From: Palsa-295 sp963785585
GTDB lineage: Bacteria; Acidobacteriota; Terriglobia; Acidiferrales; UBA7541
NCBI GenBank assembly: GCA_963785585.1
Contig: CAWAVW010000004.1
Location: 310,001 to 374,000 of the forward strand
Direction: 5' to 3'
DNA length: 64,000 nt
Position 1 is the stretch's first letter. Every line of letters starts with the position of its first letter. Below, in pieces: positions 44,632 to 52,588 of the stretch. The notes beneath the pieces were generated by a model. That model did no database searches. It was not told the origin of the DNA and saw only the letters and a list, made by a program, of their open reading frames with translations. The position numbers and the translations under genes were made by a program.

Positions 44632-46622
44632 GCGACCTCCAGCGAGCCCGCAGTGTTCGGTAGAGTTACCCCAGGGTGAAGCACCGCGAGTTCTTTGATG
44701 GGACTTCGCACCTCTCGCCGCAAAGCCGGCCGGATTTCATTTTGTATGTAAGCCAGCAGTCCGTCACGATCTCCCATCTGCAGATAGGCTTCCATCATCG
44801 AGATTCTTCGCAGGATTCCCAGTGACGCGCCAATAGGGTCTGCGATCATCAGAATCCGGTCGTGCCCGGTTGCGACTGGGATTTCCCACGACTCCCACAA
44901 GTCCTCCGCGATTTTCTCGCCGCCGTTCAGTCCGGTGAACTCGATCGCCACGTCACGCTCGGGCTTCAGCCCGGCGAAGAGAATCATCGTCTTCGCCAGT
45001 TCATGAATGTTTACGGGCTCGCCCATATCGAATACAAATGTTTCGCCACCGCGCCCCAGAGCGGCGGCTCGCAAAATCAACTGCACCGCCTCCGGAACGG
45101 ACATGAAGAAACGCGTCGCGCGCGGATCGGTAACGCGAATCGGACCGCCTTTTTGGATTTGATCCCAGAAAAGCCGCAGCACACTCCCCGTGCTTCCGGC
45201 GACGTTACCGAAGCGGACGTTGGAAAAGCGCGTGCCTCGCCGGTCGGCGAGTTCCTGGATGCACATTTCGGTAAGTTTTTTCGAGATGCCGAGAAAGCTT
45301 TTCGGTTTCACGGCTTTGTCGGTCGAGATGTTGACGAATCGCTCCACGCCGAATTCCAGCGCTGCCTCGGCGACGTTACGCGTGCCCAGCACATTGTTGC
45401 GAATCGCCTCGTGCGGATGAAGCTCCAGGAGCGCCACATGCTTGTGCGCGGCGGCATGAAAGATAATATCCGGCTGCTCCTCGCGAATTACATCTCGAAT
45501 GCGATCCCGGTAAGCCAGATCCACGAGTAAAGGTTTTACGTTATTGGCGCCCAGCCGCTCCGAGGCTTCGCGATGAATGTAAAACAGGCTATTTTCGGAT
45601 TTGTCGAGCAGCAGAAGCATTCGTGGCTGGGCGTTGGCGATCTGACGACACAATTCGGAACCGATGCTGCCGCCTGCACCCGTCACAAAAACTACCTTTC
45701 CTCCAACGACGCGGCGGGTCTCGTCCGCCTCTACGTGAATGGCATCCCGCTGCAGCAAATCTTCAATTTGGGGGCTCCGCAGATCACGCCGCGACACGGA
45801 GCCATCCATCAATTCCGGCAGCGAGGGTAATGTGCGGACCGGAAGCTCCACTTCGCGGCAAGCCGCGAGTATCTGTCGCATTTGCGAGGATGACGCACTC
45901 GGAATGCAGATCAGGATTTCTTCGGCTCGCTGCGCCTGTGCGATGGCCGCCAAGTCAGCGATCCCGCCCAGGATCGTCACACCGTATGTTTTTCGCCCCC
46001 ATTTCGTTGCGTCATCATCGACCACTCCAACGGGACGCCAGGATGACGAATCCGTTGCGAGTTCCTTAAGGATCGTCATCCCGGCATCGCCTCCCCCTAC
46101 CAGCAAGACTCGCTTCCCGTCGCGGTTCCACGAAGCTCTTTCGGCGCTCAAGACGCGCATGCCGAAATGAAGGCCGACAAGCAGAATGAGCAGCAGAGCC
46201 CAGTCCATCACGAATGCGGCCATGGGAATGCGTAGAGTGGGGAATCGCCAGATTACAACGCCGGCGAAAATGAAAGAGCTGAGTGTCGCGGCCTTCGCGA
46301 TCGAAATCACGTCAGCGATCCCTGCATATCGCAGCGAGCGCCTGTACAGTCCAGTGCTCACTAGAACTCCGGCGCGAATCAAAATCAGAATCGCCAACGT
46401 GGACTTGATCGTCAGCATCGGCCAACCAGCCGCCCGCGTTTCGGCCAGGACGAATATCGCCATGGAATAGGACAGGGCTGCAAGTGTGGTTTGAGCTGCC
46501 ATTACCGCGCCCGAGCGAATGGCTGGACGAATCCAGTTCCACAATGCCGGCAAGCGAATTGCCCGGCTACCGTTGGCCCAAACCGTCGAAGTTGCGGATG
46601 AATCGAGTGAGATGGTGTTCAT
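44628..46622 (-). CDS. Membrane-bound nucleotide-sugar 4,6-dehydratase (CapD/WbpM/FlaA1 family)
   Basis: This 664-residue protein has four N-terminal transmembrane helices, a first Rossmann fold (LLVGGGDAGMTIL) and a second with TGAGGSIGSELCRQ, LDKSENSLF, NISTDKAVKP and LGISKKL. The last motif has Leu where WbpM-type enzymes have Met and UDP-sugar short-chain enzymes Tyr. It probably converts UDP-GlcNAc to a 4-keto-6-deoxy sugar for the aminotransferase that follows. The ATG at 46622 follows GGGGA. The frame is open to 46802, but the residues there look non-coding. Confidence 0.88.
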   Translation of the reverse strand: MNTISLDSSATSTVWANGSRAIRLPALWNWIRPAIRSGAVMAAQTTLAALSYSMAIFVLAETRAAGWPMLTIKSTLAILILIRAGVLVSTGLYRRSLRYAGIADVISIAKAATLSSFIFAGVVIWRFPTLRIPMAAFVMDWALLLILLVGLHFGMRVLSAERASWNRDGKRVLLVGGGDAGMTILKELATDSSSWRPVGVVDDDATKWGRKTYGVTILGGIADLAAIAQAQRAEEILICIPSASSSQMRQILAACREVELPVRTLPSLPELMDGSVSRRDLRSPQIEDLLQRDAIHVEADETRRVVGGKVVFVTGAGGSIGSELCRQIANAQPRMLLLLDKSENSLFYIHREASERLGANNVKPLLVDLAYRDRIRDVIREEQPDIIFHAAAHKHVALLELHPHEAIRNNVLGTRNVAEAALEFGVERFVNISTDKAVKPKSFLGISKKLTEMCIQELADRRGTRFSNVRFGNVAGSTGSVLRLFWDQIQKGGPIRVTDPRATRFFMSVPEAVQLILRAAALGRGGETFVFDMGEPVNIHELAKTMILFAGLKPERDVAIEFTGLNGGEKIAEDLWESWEIPVATGHDRILMIADPIGASLGILRRISMMEAYLQMGDRDGLLAYIQNEIRPALRREVRSPIKELAVLHPGVTLPNTAGSLEVA

Positions 46623-46814
46623 TAAGGATCCCCGGTGAGCGCCGTTTACCTTTGAAATCGCTCCCCATACTACGGTAAGCCCATTTGGTGCGGCGCGAGT
46701 GCTCGATTTTTGCTTCGCCGAGGGACGGGCGTAGCTCCGCCCCAAGAGTCCCACTCGTGTTTCAGGCACACCCGCAGACACGGCCGCTTGAGCAAAGCGC
46801 ACGGTCCCTGCGAA
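46623..46814 (-). other. 192-base gap inside the exopolysaccharide cluster
   Basis: This is the only sizeable gap between cluster genes. It lies between the kinase-like gene and the dehydratase gene. No gene, terminator or clear promoter was seen, although the dehydratase frame stays open through it. An internal promoter is possible. Confidence 0.3.
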
Positions 46815-47570
46815 TTACAGTTTTCGATAAATGGCCTCAGGAATCGGAAATCGACGCCTGTTCAGCACTGCGCCCAAAATTGGTATATTCGCCGCTTCAA
46901 TGCTTTCCTTTGCGATCCGCGCGGATTCGCGCCGGGTGGAATTCGATCCCACGACCACGATCATGCCGTCGGTCATCTGGCCGAGCAGCACCGCGTCGCC
47001 GTAAACGTGCACCGGAGGCGTATCCAATAGCACAAAATCAAACTCTTGCCGCAATTCACAGATGCGATTGCGCAGGCGCGTTGGATTCAGCGAACCGTTT
47101 GGTGCTTTGCCCACGTTGCCCGCCGTAATCAGCCAAAGTTGGCTGCCCGATGCACGCCGCGCGAATTCGTGAATTGGCTTGGTGCTCTTCATCGCTTCGG
47201 CGAAACCCGCGCCGTTGTGAATGCGGAAGTGCTCGTGCAGCGACGGCGTGCGCAGGTTTGCGTCAACTAAGCAGACCGTACCCGTTACCTGATCGGCGAG
47301 GACTTCGGCGGCTCGGGCGCACACCCAGCTACAGCCGTCGCCGTGATCCACTCCGCAGAACGTCGCCGCTTCCGGCGCGTGCTCCAACTTCGGAAGGATG
47401 AAAACGCGCTGGACCAGCTTCGTTACCTCGTCGCCGATCTGATCCCTCAGCGATCGATCGGCTCGCAGTCTCGGGCTTCGATCGGCGGTAAAAGGCGATG
47501 GCATTCCGCCTGATCGATAACCAGCCCCAGCTTCTCCATCTTTTTGCAGAATATCGAAATTTCGGCTCAT
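46815..47570 (-). CDS. BY-kinase-like protein (CpsD/CapB family) with altered P-loop
   Basis: This 251-residue protein matches the cytosolic part of bacterial tyrosine kinases that act with Wzz proteins. The Walker A' motif (CLVDANLRTPSLHEHF) and Walker B motif (FVLLDTPPV) are recognisable. The Walker A is GVDHGDGCS (residues 73-81), with Cys80 in place of the conserved Lys. The C-terminus has one Tyr (AIYRKL) rather than a Tyr cluster. It may bind nucleotide weakly or act only as a regulator of the chain-length protein. Its ATG overlaps the preceding stop. Confidence 0.82.
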   Translation of the reverse strand: MSRNFDILQKDGEAGAGYRSGGMPSPFTADRSPRLRADRSLRDQIGDEVTKLVQRVFILPKLEHAPEAATFCGVDHGDGCSWVCARAAEVLADQVTGTVCLVDANLRTPSLHEHFRIHNGAGFAEAMKSTKPIHEFARRASGSQLWLITAGNVGKAPNGSLNPTRLRNRICELRQEFDFVLLDTPPVHVYGDAVLLGQMTDGMIVVVGSNSTRRESARIAKESIEAANIPILGAVLNRRRFPIPEAIYRKL

Positions 47571-49114
47571 GGATTTTCCTGTTGGGCGCTATGTTCAGTA
47601 GCTTGCGCGTCCGCGCGGTTGTTTTCGCTGAAATCGGGACGTAGATCGAGCGGCAAAAGAATTCGCTGCCCCGGTTCGGCGTAGCCGGCGCTTTCCAGAC
47701 CGGGATTTAAGATACGGACTCGTTCCATCGCGGCGTCGTCGTTTCTTCCCATGTATTGCAGGCAGATTTTGCGGACTGCGATCCTTCGCTGGATTGCCAC
47801 GGTCAGAACTCGATCGTTTTGGGACAGTCCGGCCGGCACACTCGCATGAATCGTTTCTGCGGATCTTGAGGCAAGCGCGGAATCAGTCCTGGTTTCTTCA
47901 CGGAAGCCGGTGTTCGCTGCATCTTGGTCCGCATTGAGCGATCCGGCTCCGGAATCGGAATACTCCAATGCATCACCCGCAGGGATGTCAACGGAGCTGA
48001 CGGTTTCCGGATTGCTTTCGGCCGCGTCGGCGTTCCCATCGGATTGACTCGTGTCCATACGATCCGTAAGAGCGTCCGAAACGCTCGCGCTGGCCTCACG
48101 CAACGTTGCGACCGGATCCAAATGCATTCCGCGCTGCCATCCGATCCAGGTAAACGTTCCCAGAAGCATCAACAGGCAGAAAGCGGCGAAAGCGTAAATC
48201 ATGGGGCTGTAGCTGCCTTGAGCGTCCCTCACCGATGGCGTGCCGAGAATCGGCTTCCTTTGGGCAGAAACAATCACCCGCGATGGCCAAAGGACACTCG
48301 GTACGAGTGACTCCATGTCCAGATCATGAACGGATTCCTGAACCATCTTCGAATCGACGCGATGGGAGTCTGCTCCGTAGGCGATCGACATTGCGTTGAA
48401 GCATAGAGTGTTGATGTTGCGGGGAATTCCTCCGCTATATTTCGCGATCAGCAATCGCGCGCCAGGCGTGAATAGCGACGGTCCCTCATATCCGCCGACC
48501 CAAAGACGGTGTTCGATGTAGTGAAGGGTTTCTTCCTGTGTGAATGGCTCGATGCGGATCACCGAGGATATCCGCTGCCGCAGTTGCACCATCGAGGGCC
48601 TCGTGAGCCTGGCAGCCAACTGCGGCTGACCGGCAATTACGATTTGCATGGGCTTTGCCCATGGCGTTTCGAAATTGGAGAGCAGGCGAATGGATTCGAG
48701 GGATCTTTCGTCCAGGTTTTGCGCTTCGTCGATGACGAGAATGAAGCGGCGCCCGGCATGAAACTCACGCGAAAGCTCTTCATTGAGCATCGCGTGAAGC
48801 GTCGGCAAATCCTTGCCGGCGGGATTCAGCCCCAAATCCACCAGGATGTGCCGCAGAAAATCCTGGGGGTCGCAATCGGTCTGAAAAAGGAAAGCGATTC
48901 GAGCTTTGGTGCGCAAACCTTCGAGGTATTGGTACAGCAGCGAAGTCTTTCCCATCCCCGGCTCGGCAATCAGCGCCAGGAATCCGCGATTGGTTTCCGT
49001 GCCGTACACGAGCGAAGCCAGCGCCTCCCTGTGCTTCACGCCCATAAACAAAAATCGTGGATCGGGCGTGACGCCGAAGGGCTGCTCGATCAATCCAAAG
49101 TGTTCGAGGAACAT
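47567..49114 (-). CDS. ExeA-like AAA ATPase with transmembrane helix and LysM-like C-terminus
   Basis: This 515-residue protein begins with FLEHFGLIEQPFGVTPDPRF, typical of the ExeA/general-secretion ATPases found in EPS loci. The AAA domain has Walker A EPGMGKTSLL, Walker B LVIDEAQNL and the sensor-2-like GGIPRNINTLC. A transmembrane helix near residue ~290 (IYAFAAFCLLMLLGTFTWI) is followed by a ~130-residue linker and a LysM-like segment (VRKICLQYMGRND). The ATPase would be cytosolic and the tail periplasmic, possibly touching peptidoglycan. It probably couples energy to polymer export or cell-wall passage. Confidence 0.87.
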   Translation of the reverse strand: MFLEHFGLIEQPFGVTPDPRFLFMGVKHREALASLVYGTETNRGFLALIAEPGMGKTSLLYQYLEGLRTKARIAFLFQTDCDPQDFLRHILVDLGLNPAGKDLPTLHAMLNEELSREFHAGRRFILVIDEAQNLDERSLESIRLLSNFETPWAKPMQIVIAGQPQLAARLTRPSMVQLRQRISSVIRIEPFTQEETLHYIEHRLWVGGYEGPSLFTPGARLLIAKYSGGIPRNINTLCFNAMSIAYGADSHRVDSKMVQESVHDLDMESLVPSVLWPSRVIVSAQRKPILGTPSVRDAQGSYSPMIYAFAAFCLLMLLGTFTWIGWQRGMHLDPVATLREASASVSDALTDRMDTSQSDGNADAAESNPETVSSVDIPAGDALEYSDSGAGSLNADQDAANTGFREETRTDSALASRSAETIHASVPAGLSQNDRVLTVAIQRRIAVRKICLQYMGRNDDAAMERVRILNPGLESAGYAEPGQRILLPLDLRPDFSENNRADAQATEHSAQQENP

Positions 49115-50646
49115 CAGGATTGCCTCGCGCTTCCGGACGGGATCGACGCCAGGACTTTCATATCCAGATAGCGGATCAGTTCATCGGGGGTTCGGAACGA
49201 ACCGTCGAATCGGTCAACCGCGTAGCCGGTCGCCACGCTCACCGTCCCTGCCAAGAAGAATCCCCCAAGAAATACCCATGCAAGGTGAAGCGTCGGCAGA
49301 GCCGGCACCGTCGCGGCTTCGGCGACCGCAACGTTTACGATTCGCTTGCTATCGAGCGCATCCGAGATGCGAGCTTCCTCTCGCCTGCGCACGTAAAGCA
49401 AATAATTGTCTTCGGCGGTTTTCACGTTGCGGGCGAGGTCGGCCTGGCGAATGCCTTTCGCATCGATTTCGTGAGCGGCGGCTCGGTACTGGCGCACCAC
49501 GCCGGCGGTGGCGTCGGCTTGCGCGCGAAGCGCTTCGTGATCGGTATCGGCGCGCGCAATCTCCGTTGTCATCCAGTCCTGCGCGGGCAAGCGGTCGGTG
49601 GTGACTTGTTGAGCGGGCGAAGCTTGAGCCTGTTCGATGGCGCGTCGCGCATCGGCAATCTGCGCTTCCACCTGCACGACGGGTAAGTAGGCGGGCGTGT
49701 ACTTCGTCAGCATTTCGCTGCGTTTCAACTCAAGGCTAAGAAGCGTGCCCTCGAGCGTCGCCAGCAGTTGCGGATTGTCTAACTTCGTAATTTGGGTCGT
49801 CTGGCGTTCGGGCGTGATGGCGGCGTGTGCGCGCAGGGCGGCGGCGCGTTGAGCCGCCTGGTAGGCACTTGTTTGCGCCACCTGGTAGCCGGCTTCAAAC
49901 TGGCTAAGCTCCTGGAGAATCAGTTGCTTTTGCGCGGCCGGATCGACAATTCCTTCGCGACTGTCGTAATCCGTTAGAACTGTCTCTGCTTCCGCGAGTT
50001 CCGTCCTGTAGTGATCCGCCTGCGCGTTGAAGAACTTGAACGTTCCCGCGGGACGGTGTACGGCCGCGTGTTTCTCTTGATACATCGTTGCGAGCGTTTG
50101 CAGCACTTGCGCGGCGAGCTCGGGATCGGAGGAACTGTACGCGACGCGAATGAGCGTCGTCTTCTTCATCGGATCGACGATCAGGCGCTGATCGAGTTCC
50201 TGTACCGCGAGAGCCAACCGGGTTTGGCGGGATGTAGGGGCGCGCCGGACCGCGTTCGAGAGCCGCTCGAAGAGCACGGGGATGCCCGTCGTTCGGTCCT
50301 TGGCCAAACCGCAGGCGATCACCACTTTTTCGAGCAAATCGCGGCTTTTCAGAAGCTCTACTTCGGAGTTTAGGTCTTCTTCCGTGACCACCGGCACGAT
50401 CGACGGACCCGCTTGCGATTCGGGATTCGACGTCACAACCGGATCGACACGCTCCCGGTTGACCAGAATTTTCATCTCGGCTTCATATTTTCGCGGAAGT
50501 AGCAGAACCGACAGAATGGCGCCGAGAAATATACCCAGGAAGACTACCGTAACCAGGCGCCGCTGCCGGAAGATGGGCGCGACAAAGTCGCGCAGGGTCA
50601 GCGCTAACTGTGGTTCCACGTTCGGTTTTAGTGCCAAATCGCTCAT
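49114..50646 (-). CDS. Wzz/GumC-type chain-length determinant protein
   Basis: This 510-residue polysaccharide co-polymerase has an N-terminal helix (LVTVVFLGIFLGAILSVLL), a long periplasmic coiled-coil region (residues ~180-400) and a second helix near residue ~455 (LHLAWVFLGGFFLAGTVSV) with a short cytosolic end. It sets polymer length with the polymerase and contacts the export channel. The separate kinase-like gene matches a Gram-positive-style split of Wzc. It starts 42 bases after the export gene. GGGGAAAG precedes the ATG. Confidence 0.88.
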   Translation of the reverse strand: MSDLALKPNVEPQLALTLRDFVAPIFRQRRLVTVVFLGIFLGAILSVLLLPRKYEAEMKILVNRERVDPVVTSNPESQAGPSIVPVVTEEDLNSEVELLKSRDLLEKVVIACGLAKDRTTGIPVLFERLSNAVRRAPTSRQTRLALAVQELDQRLIVDPMKKTTLIRVAYSSSDPELAAQVLQTLATMYQEKHAAVHRPAGTFKFFNAQADHYRTELAEAETVLTDYDSREGIVDPAAQKQLILQELSQFEAGYQVAQTSAYQAAQRAAALRAHAAITPERQTTQITKLDNPQLLATLEGTLLSLELKRSEMLTKYTPAYLPVVQVEAQIADARRAIEQAQASPAQQVTTDRLPAQDWMTTEIARADTDHEALRAQADATAGVVRQYRAAAHEIDAKGIRQADLARNVKTAEDNYLLYVRRREEARISDALDSKRIVNVAVAEAATVPALPTLHLAWVFLGGFFLAGTVSVATGYAVDRFDGSFRTPDELIRYLDMKVLASIPSGSARQS

Positions 50647-50688
50647 TCTTTCCCCAAGTGTCTCTTCGAATTCGTTTGTGCCGGCAGC

Positions 50689-51495
50689 CTATGGGTGCAG
50701 CTCCGTGTACGCTCCCATTCCGTAGTTCGGAATGAATTTCTTGATTTTCGAAATTGTGTTCTGCGGGACGTACAGCAGGTCTCCAGGACGAATTTCGAGA
50801 TCCTCGTTCACGTTCTGCCCCTTCAAGATATTTTTCATGTCGAGAGTTTTAACTTCCAACCAAGAATCGCTCACGCGGCGAAACAGCAAGACTTGCGAGT
50901 GCTTCGCTGAGTCCTGAAATCCTCCTGCCATGGTGATCGCCTGTGATGCCGTTGTGTACCCGCGCAAGTCAAATTTGCCGGGCTTGAATACTTGCCCGCC
51001 GACCATGAAATAAGGTTTGTTGAAGTCCTTCAACTCGATCGATAAAGCTGGGTCCTGCAGGATTTTCGAGTAAGCGGCCTTGATCGCCGTCGCCGCTTCT
51101 TCGGTGGTCATGCCTTCCACATGGACGTCGCCGACGCCCGCCAAGCTGATGAATCCGTCTGGCTGCACGTTCACTATCTGATCGAATTCCGGAGTATTCA
51201 CGAACGAAAGCGCCAGTACGTCGCTCGCACAGAGCAGGTAGCGCTGATTTCGACGCTGCAGGGCCGGTCGGCCAACGTCCTCTTGTGAGGCTTCGCTTTG
51301 AGGCAACTGCTTCGTGGCCGCAGCCCCCGCTCCGGAAGGCTTTGATTCGGGATGACTGAGGTTTTCAGCCATCAGCGAACTCTCCCGAGTTGCTCCGTTG
51401 CTTTGCGTTGATGTCGCTGTGCTCTGCGATCGAGCAGGCTGCGCGGAGATCGCCGTTAAGACCAGAAACGCCGCGCACGTGCAGGAACGCTTCAC
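50689..51495 (-). CDS. Wza/GumB-type polysaccharide export protein
   Basis: This 268-residue secreted protein has a Sec signal peptide (cleavage near PARSQ). It has a Poly_export domain (YLLCASDVLALSFVNTPEF) and a SLBB-like domain (YFMVGGQVFKPGKFDLRG), ending in a short basic tail. It forms the outer-membrane or periplasmic export channel. It is the first gene of the exopolysaccharide operon. The start is GTG at 51495 with AGGAGAG upstream. The lipobox of classical Wza is not evident. The ~60-residue Ser/Ala-rich stretch after the signal is probably flexible. Confidence 0.88.
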   Translation of the reverse strand: MKRSCTCAAFLVLTAISAQPARSQSTATSTQSNGATRESSLMAENLSHPESKPSGAGAAATKQLPQSEASQEDVGRPALQRRNQRYLLCASDVLALSFVNTPEFDQIVNVQPDGFISLAGVGDVHVEGMTTEEAATAIKAAYSKILQDPALSIELKDFNKPYFMVGGQVFKPGKFDLRGYTTASQAITMAGGFQDSAKHSQVLLFRRVSDSWLEVKTLDMKNILKGQNVNEDLEIRPGDLLYVPQNTISKIKKFIPNYGMGAYTELHP

Positions 51496-51525
51496 TCGAC
51501 TCTCCTGTTGACCCAGTTGGTCCCG

Positions 51526-51554
51526 CTATTAATTCCAACTACCTGCCGGCTCAA
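51526..51554 (-). promoter_or_regulatory. Candidate promoter of the exopolysaccharide operon
   Basis: On the minus strand, TTGAGC (51549-51554) and TAATAG (51526-51531) are separated by 17 bases and lie just before the export gene. The -10 match is weak, and the -35 hexamer overlaps the stop codon of the PilZ gene. Confidence 0.2.
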
Positions 51555-51955
51555 TTTCCCAAGAGGTTCACTTTTTTGTGCCCGACTGCAAATCCCCGTA
51601 ACTCGGTCGGCCCCGACGTGTGTTCCGCGCGGAGAACGTTTCCGTCAGCATCGATTTGCATCACCCGTTTTTCCCCCGTCGATAGCGGCAGAAAGATGCT
51701 GAGAGAAACGGCCGCACCCGCAGGCGGACACTCCGTTGCCAGGATGTAGGTCCCTTTCTGTCCTACGTCGCGTGTTTTTCCGCGGCTTTCCTTCTGCTCG
51801 CCGAGCCGGTCCTTCCATCCGAACACTACGCGTGCGTGTAGCGCATATCGCAGCGACAGGCGCCGATCTTGCGGCGGCTTGGGGATTTGGGGAAGTTCCA
51901 CGTCCGGCAAGCTCGGTGGTCCGGCCAGTTCTCGCGTTTGTTTTCGTGTGTTCAT
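51551..51955 (-). CDS. PilZ-domain protein upstream of the exopolysaccharide operon
   Basis: This 134-residue soluble protein has a short basic Pro-rich N-terminus, then a PilZ fold with RLSLR (RxxxR) near residue 32 and RDVGQKG, where the usual DxSxxG serine is Gly. Binding of c-di-GMP may therefore be weak or altered. The ATG at 51955 is preferred to an upstream in-frame start, although no good ribosome-binding site is seen. It lies 55 bases upstream of the export gene on the same strand, so it could be the first gene of the operon and a c-di-GMP link. Confidence 0.7.
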   Translation of the reverse strand: MNTRKQTRELAGPPSLPDVELPQIPKPPQDRRLSLRYALHARVVFGWKDRLGEQKESRGKTRDVGQKGTYILATECPPAGAAVSLSIFLPLSTGEKRVMQIDADGNVLRAEHTSGPTELRGFAVGHKKVNLLGN

Positions 51956-52291
51956 TGTGGGCGTGTAACCTACGCTCTGCGCCAGAAGGGCACAAGGGAC
52001 AGAACGTCTCAAAGACGGAGAGCTTTCTGTTTATGTCGAATTTTCCGAAGTGCCCACGCCATTTTGCCGTTCGCGGCCCGGCGATCTGGTGCGAATCGGA
52101 AGAGCTGTGGGAGATAAAAATCTCTAGGCGGCGTCGGGACATTTGTACCTCTCCCGCAGGATGGGAAAGACGGGTATGCCGCGATTGCGCGGGTCGTTGC
52201 GCTTGAAAGGAAACACACGTCGATTAGCAACAAGGCTTTCGCCATGCGGCCGAGTTCTCGTAAGTCGCTTTCCGTTGGGGAATTAGCCGCA

Positions 52292-52308
52292 ATTCCCAAA
52301 TTGGGAAT
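52292..52308. promoter_or_regulatory. Perfect palindrome ATTCCCAA-A-TTGGGAAT
   Basis: An 8-bp inverted repeat with a one-base centre lies in the control region. A similar half-site, TTGGGGAAT, lies about 17 bases upstream. The symmetry suits a dimeric DNA-binding protein. Confidence 0.5.
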
Positions 52309-52477
52309 GGAGATCGCAGGAAACCAAGGAAGCCTCGTCGTCGCGAGCAAGCCGTCCGCACTAATTCGAACCGAATAAAATCTCGTCCGTGAACCGACAC
52401 ATTTCGACGATTTCCGCCGAGCCGAATTCAAGCGATTTCCGACGAGAACGGGCTCGACTGGAGCGGCTCCGAGAGGG

Positions 52478-52499
52478 CCTACCGATGTGTATCGGTAGG
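52478..52499. promoter_or_regulatory. Perfect palindrome CCTACCGAT-gtgt-ATCGGTAGG
   Basis: A 9-bp perfect inverted repeat with a 4-base spacer lies 89 bases before the regulator's ATG. No T-tract follows on either strand, so it is not a terminator. It is a strong candidate operator for autoregulation or divergent control. Confidence 0.6.
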
Positions 52500-52588
52500 T
52501 AACGTACTTCACTTTTTACTTGCATCGGAATCGCCTCCGTAGCTACAATCCGCTCACCCTTCCAGACTTCCGGATTGCCGAGGCAAAT

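Larger units (their letters stand above)
51956..52588. other. Intergenic control region between the PilZ gene and the LuxR-type regulator
   Basis: Two divergent genes face away from 633 bases with no convincing coding sequence. The region holds two perfect palindromes (52292-52308 and 52478-52499), an imperfect TTGGGGAAT copy near 52275 and a short inverted repeat GAGAT/ATCTC at 52111-52124. It probably contains the promoters of both genes and operators for a regulator. Confidence 0.6.

Noticed and set aside
46623..46802. A longer N-terminus for the nucleotide-sugar dehydratase
   Set aside because: The additional 60 residues do not resemble the family, and the ATG at 46622 has a suitable ribosome-binding site.
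31413..51495. An exosortase (XrtA) and PEP-CTERM protein in the EPS cluster
   Set aside because: The ExeA-like ATPase and kinase-like protein suggest such a system, but no exosortase or PEP-CTERM motif was found in the window.
52034..52206. A short Cys-rich reading frame on the plus strand (ending CRDCAGRCA)
   Set aside because: The Cys spacing suggests a zinc ribbon, but it is short, has no ribosome-binding site and overlaps the other frame. It was not strong enough to list.
52009..52512. A 167-residue open frame on the minus strand in the EPS control region
   Set aside because: Its composition is not protein-like, it has no motif or ribosome-binding site, and it spans both palindromes.
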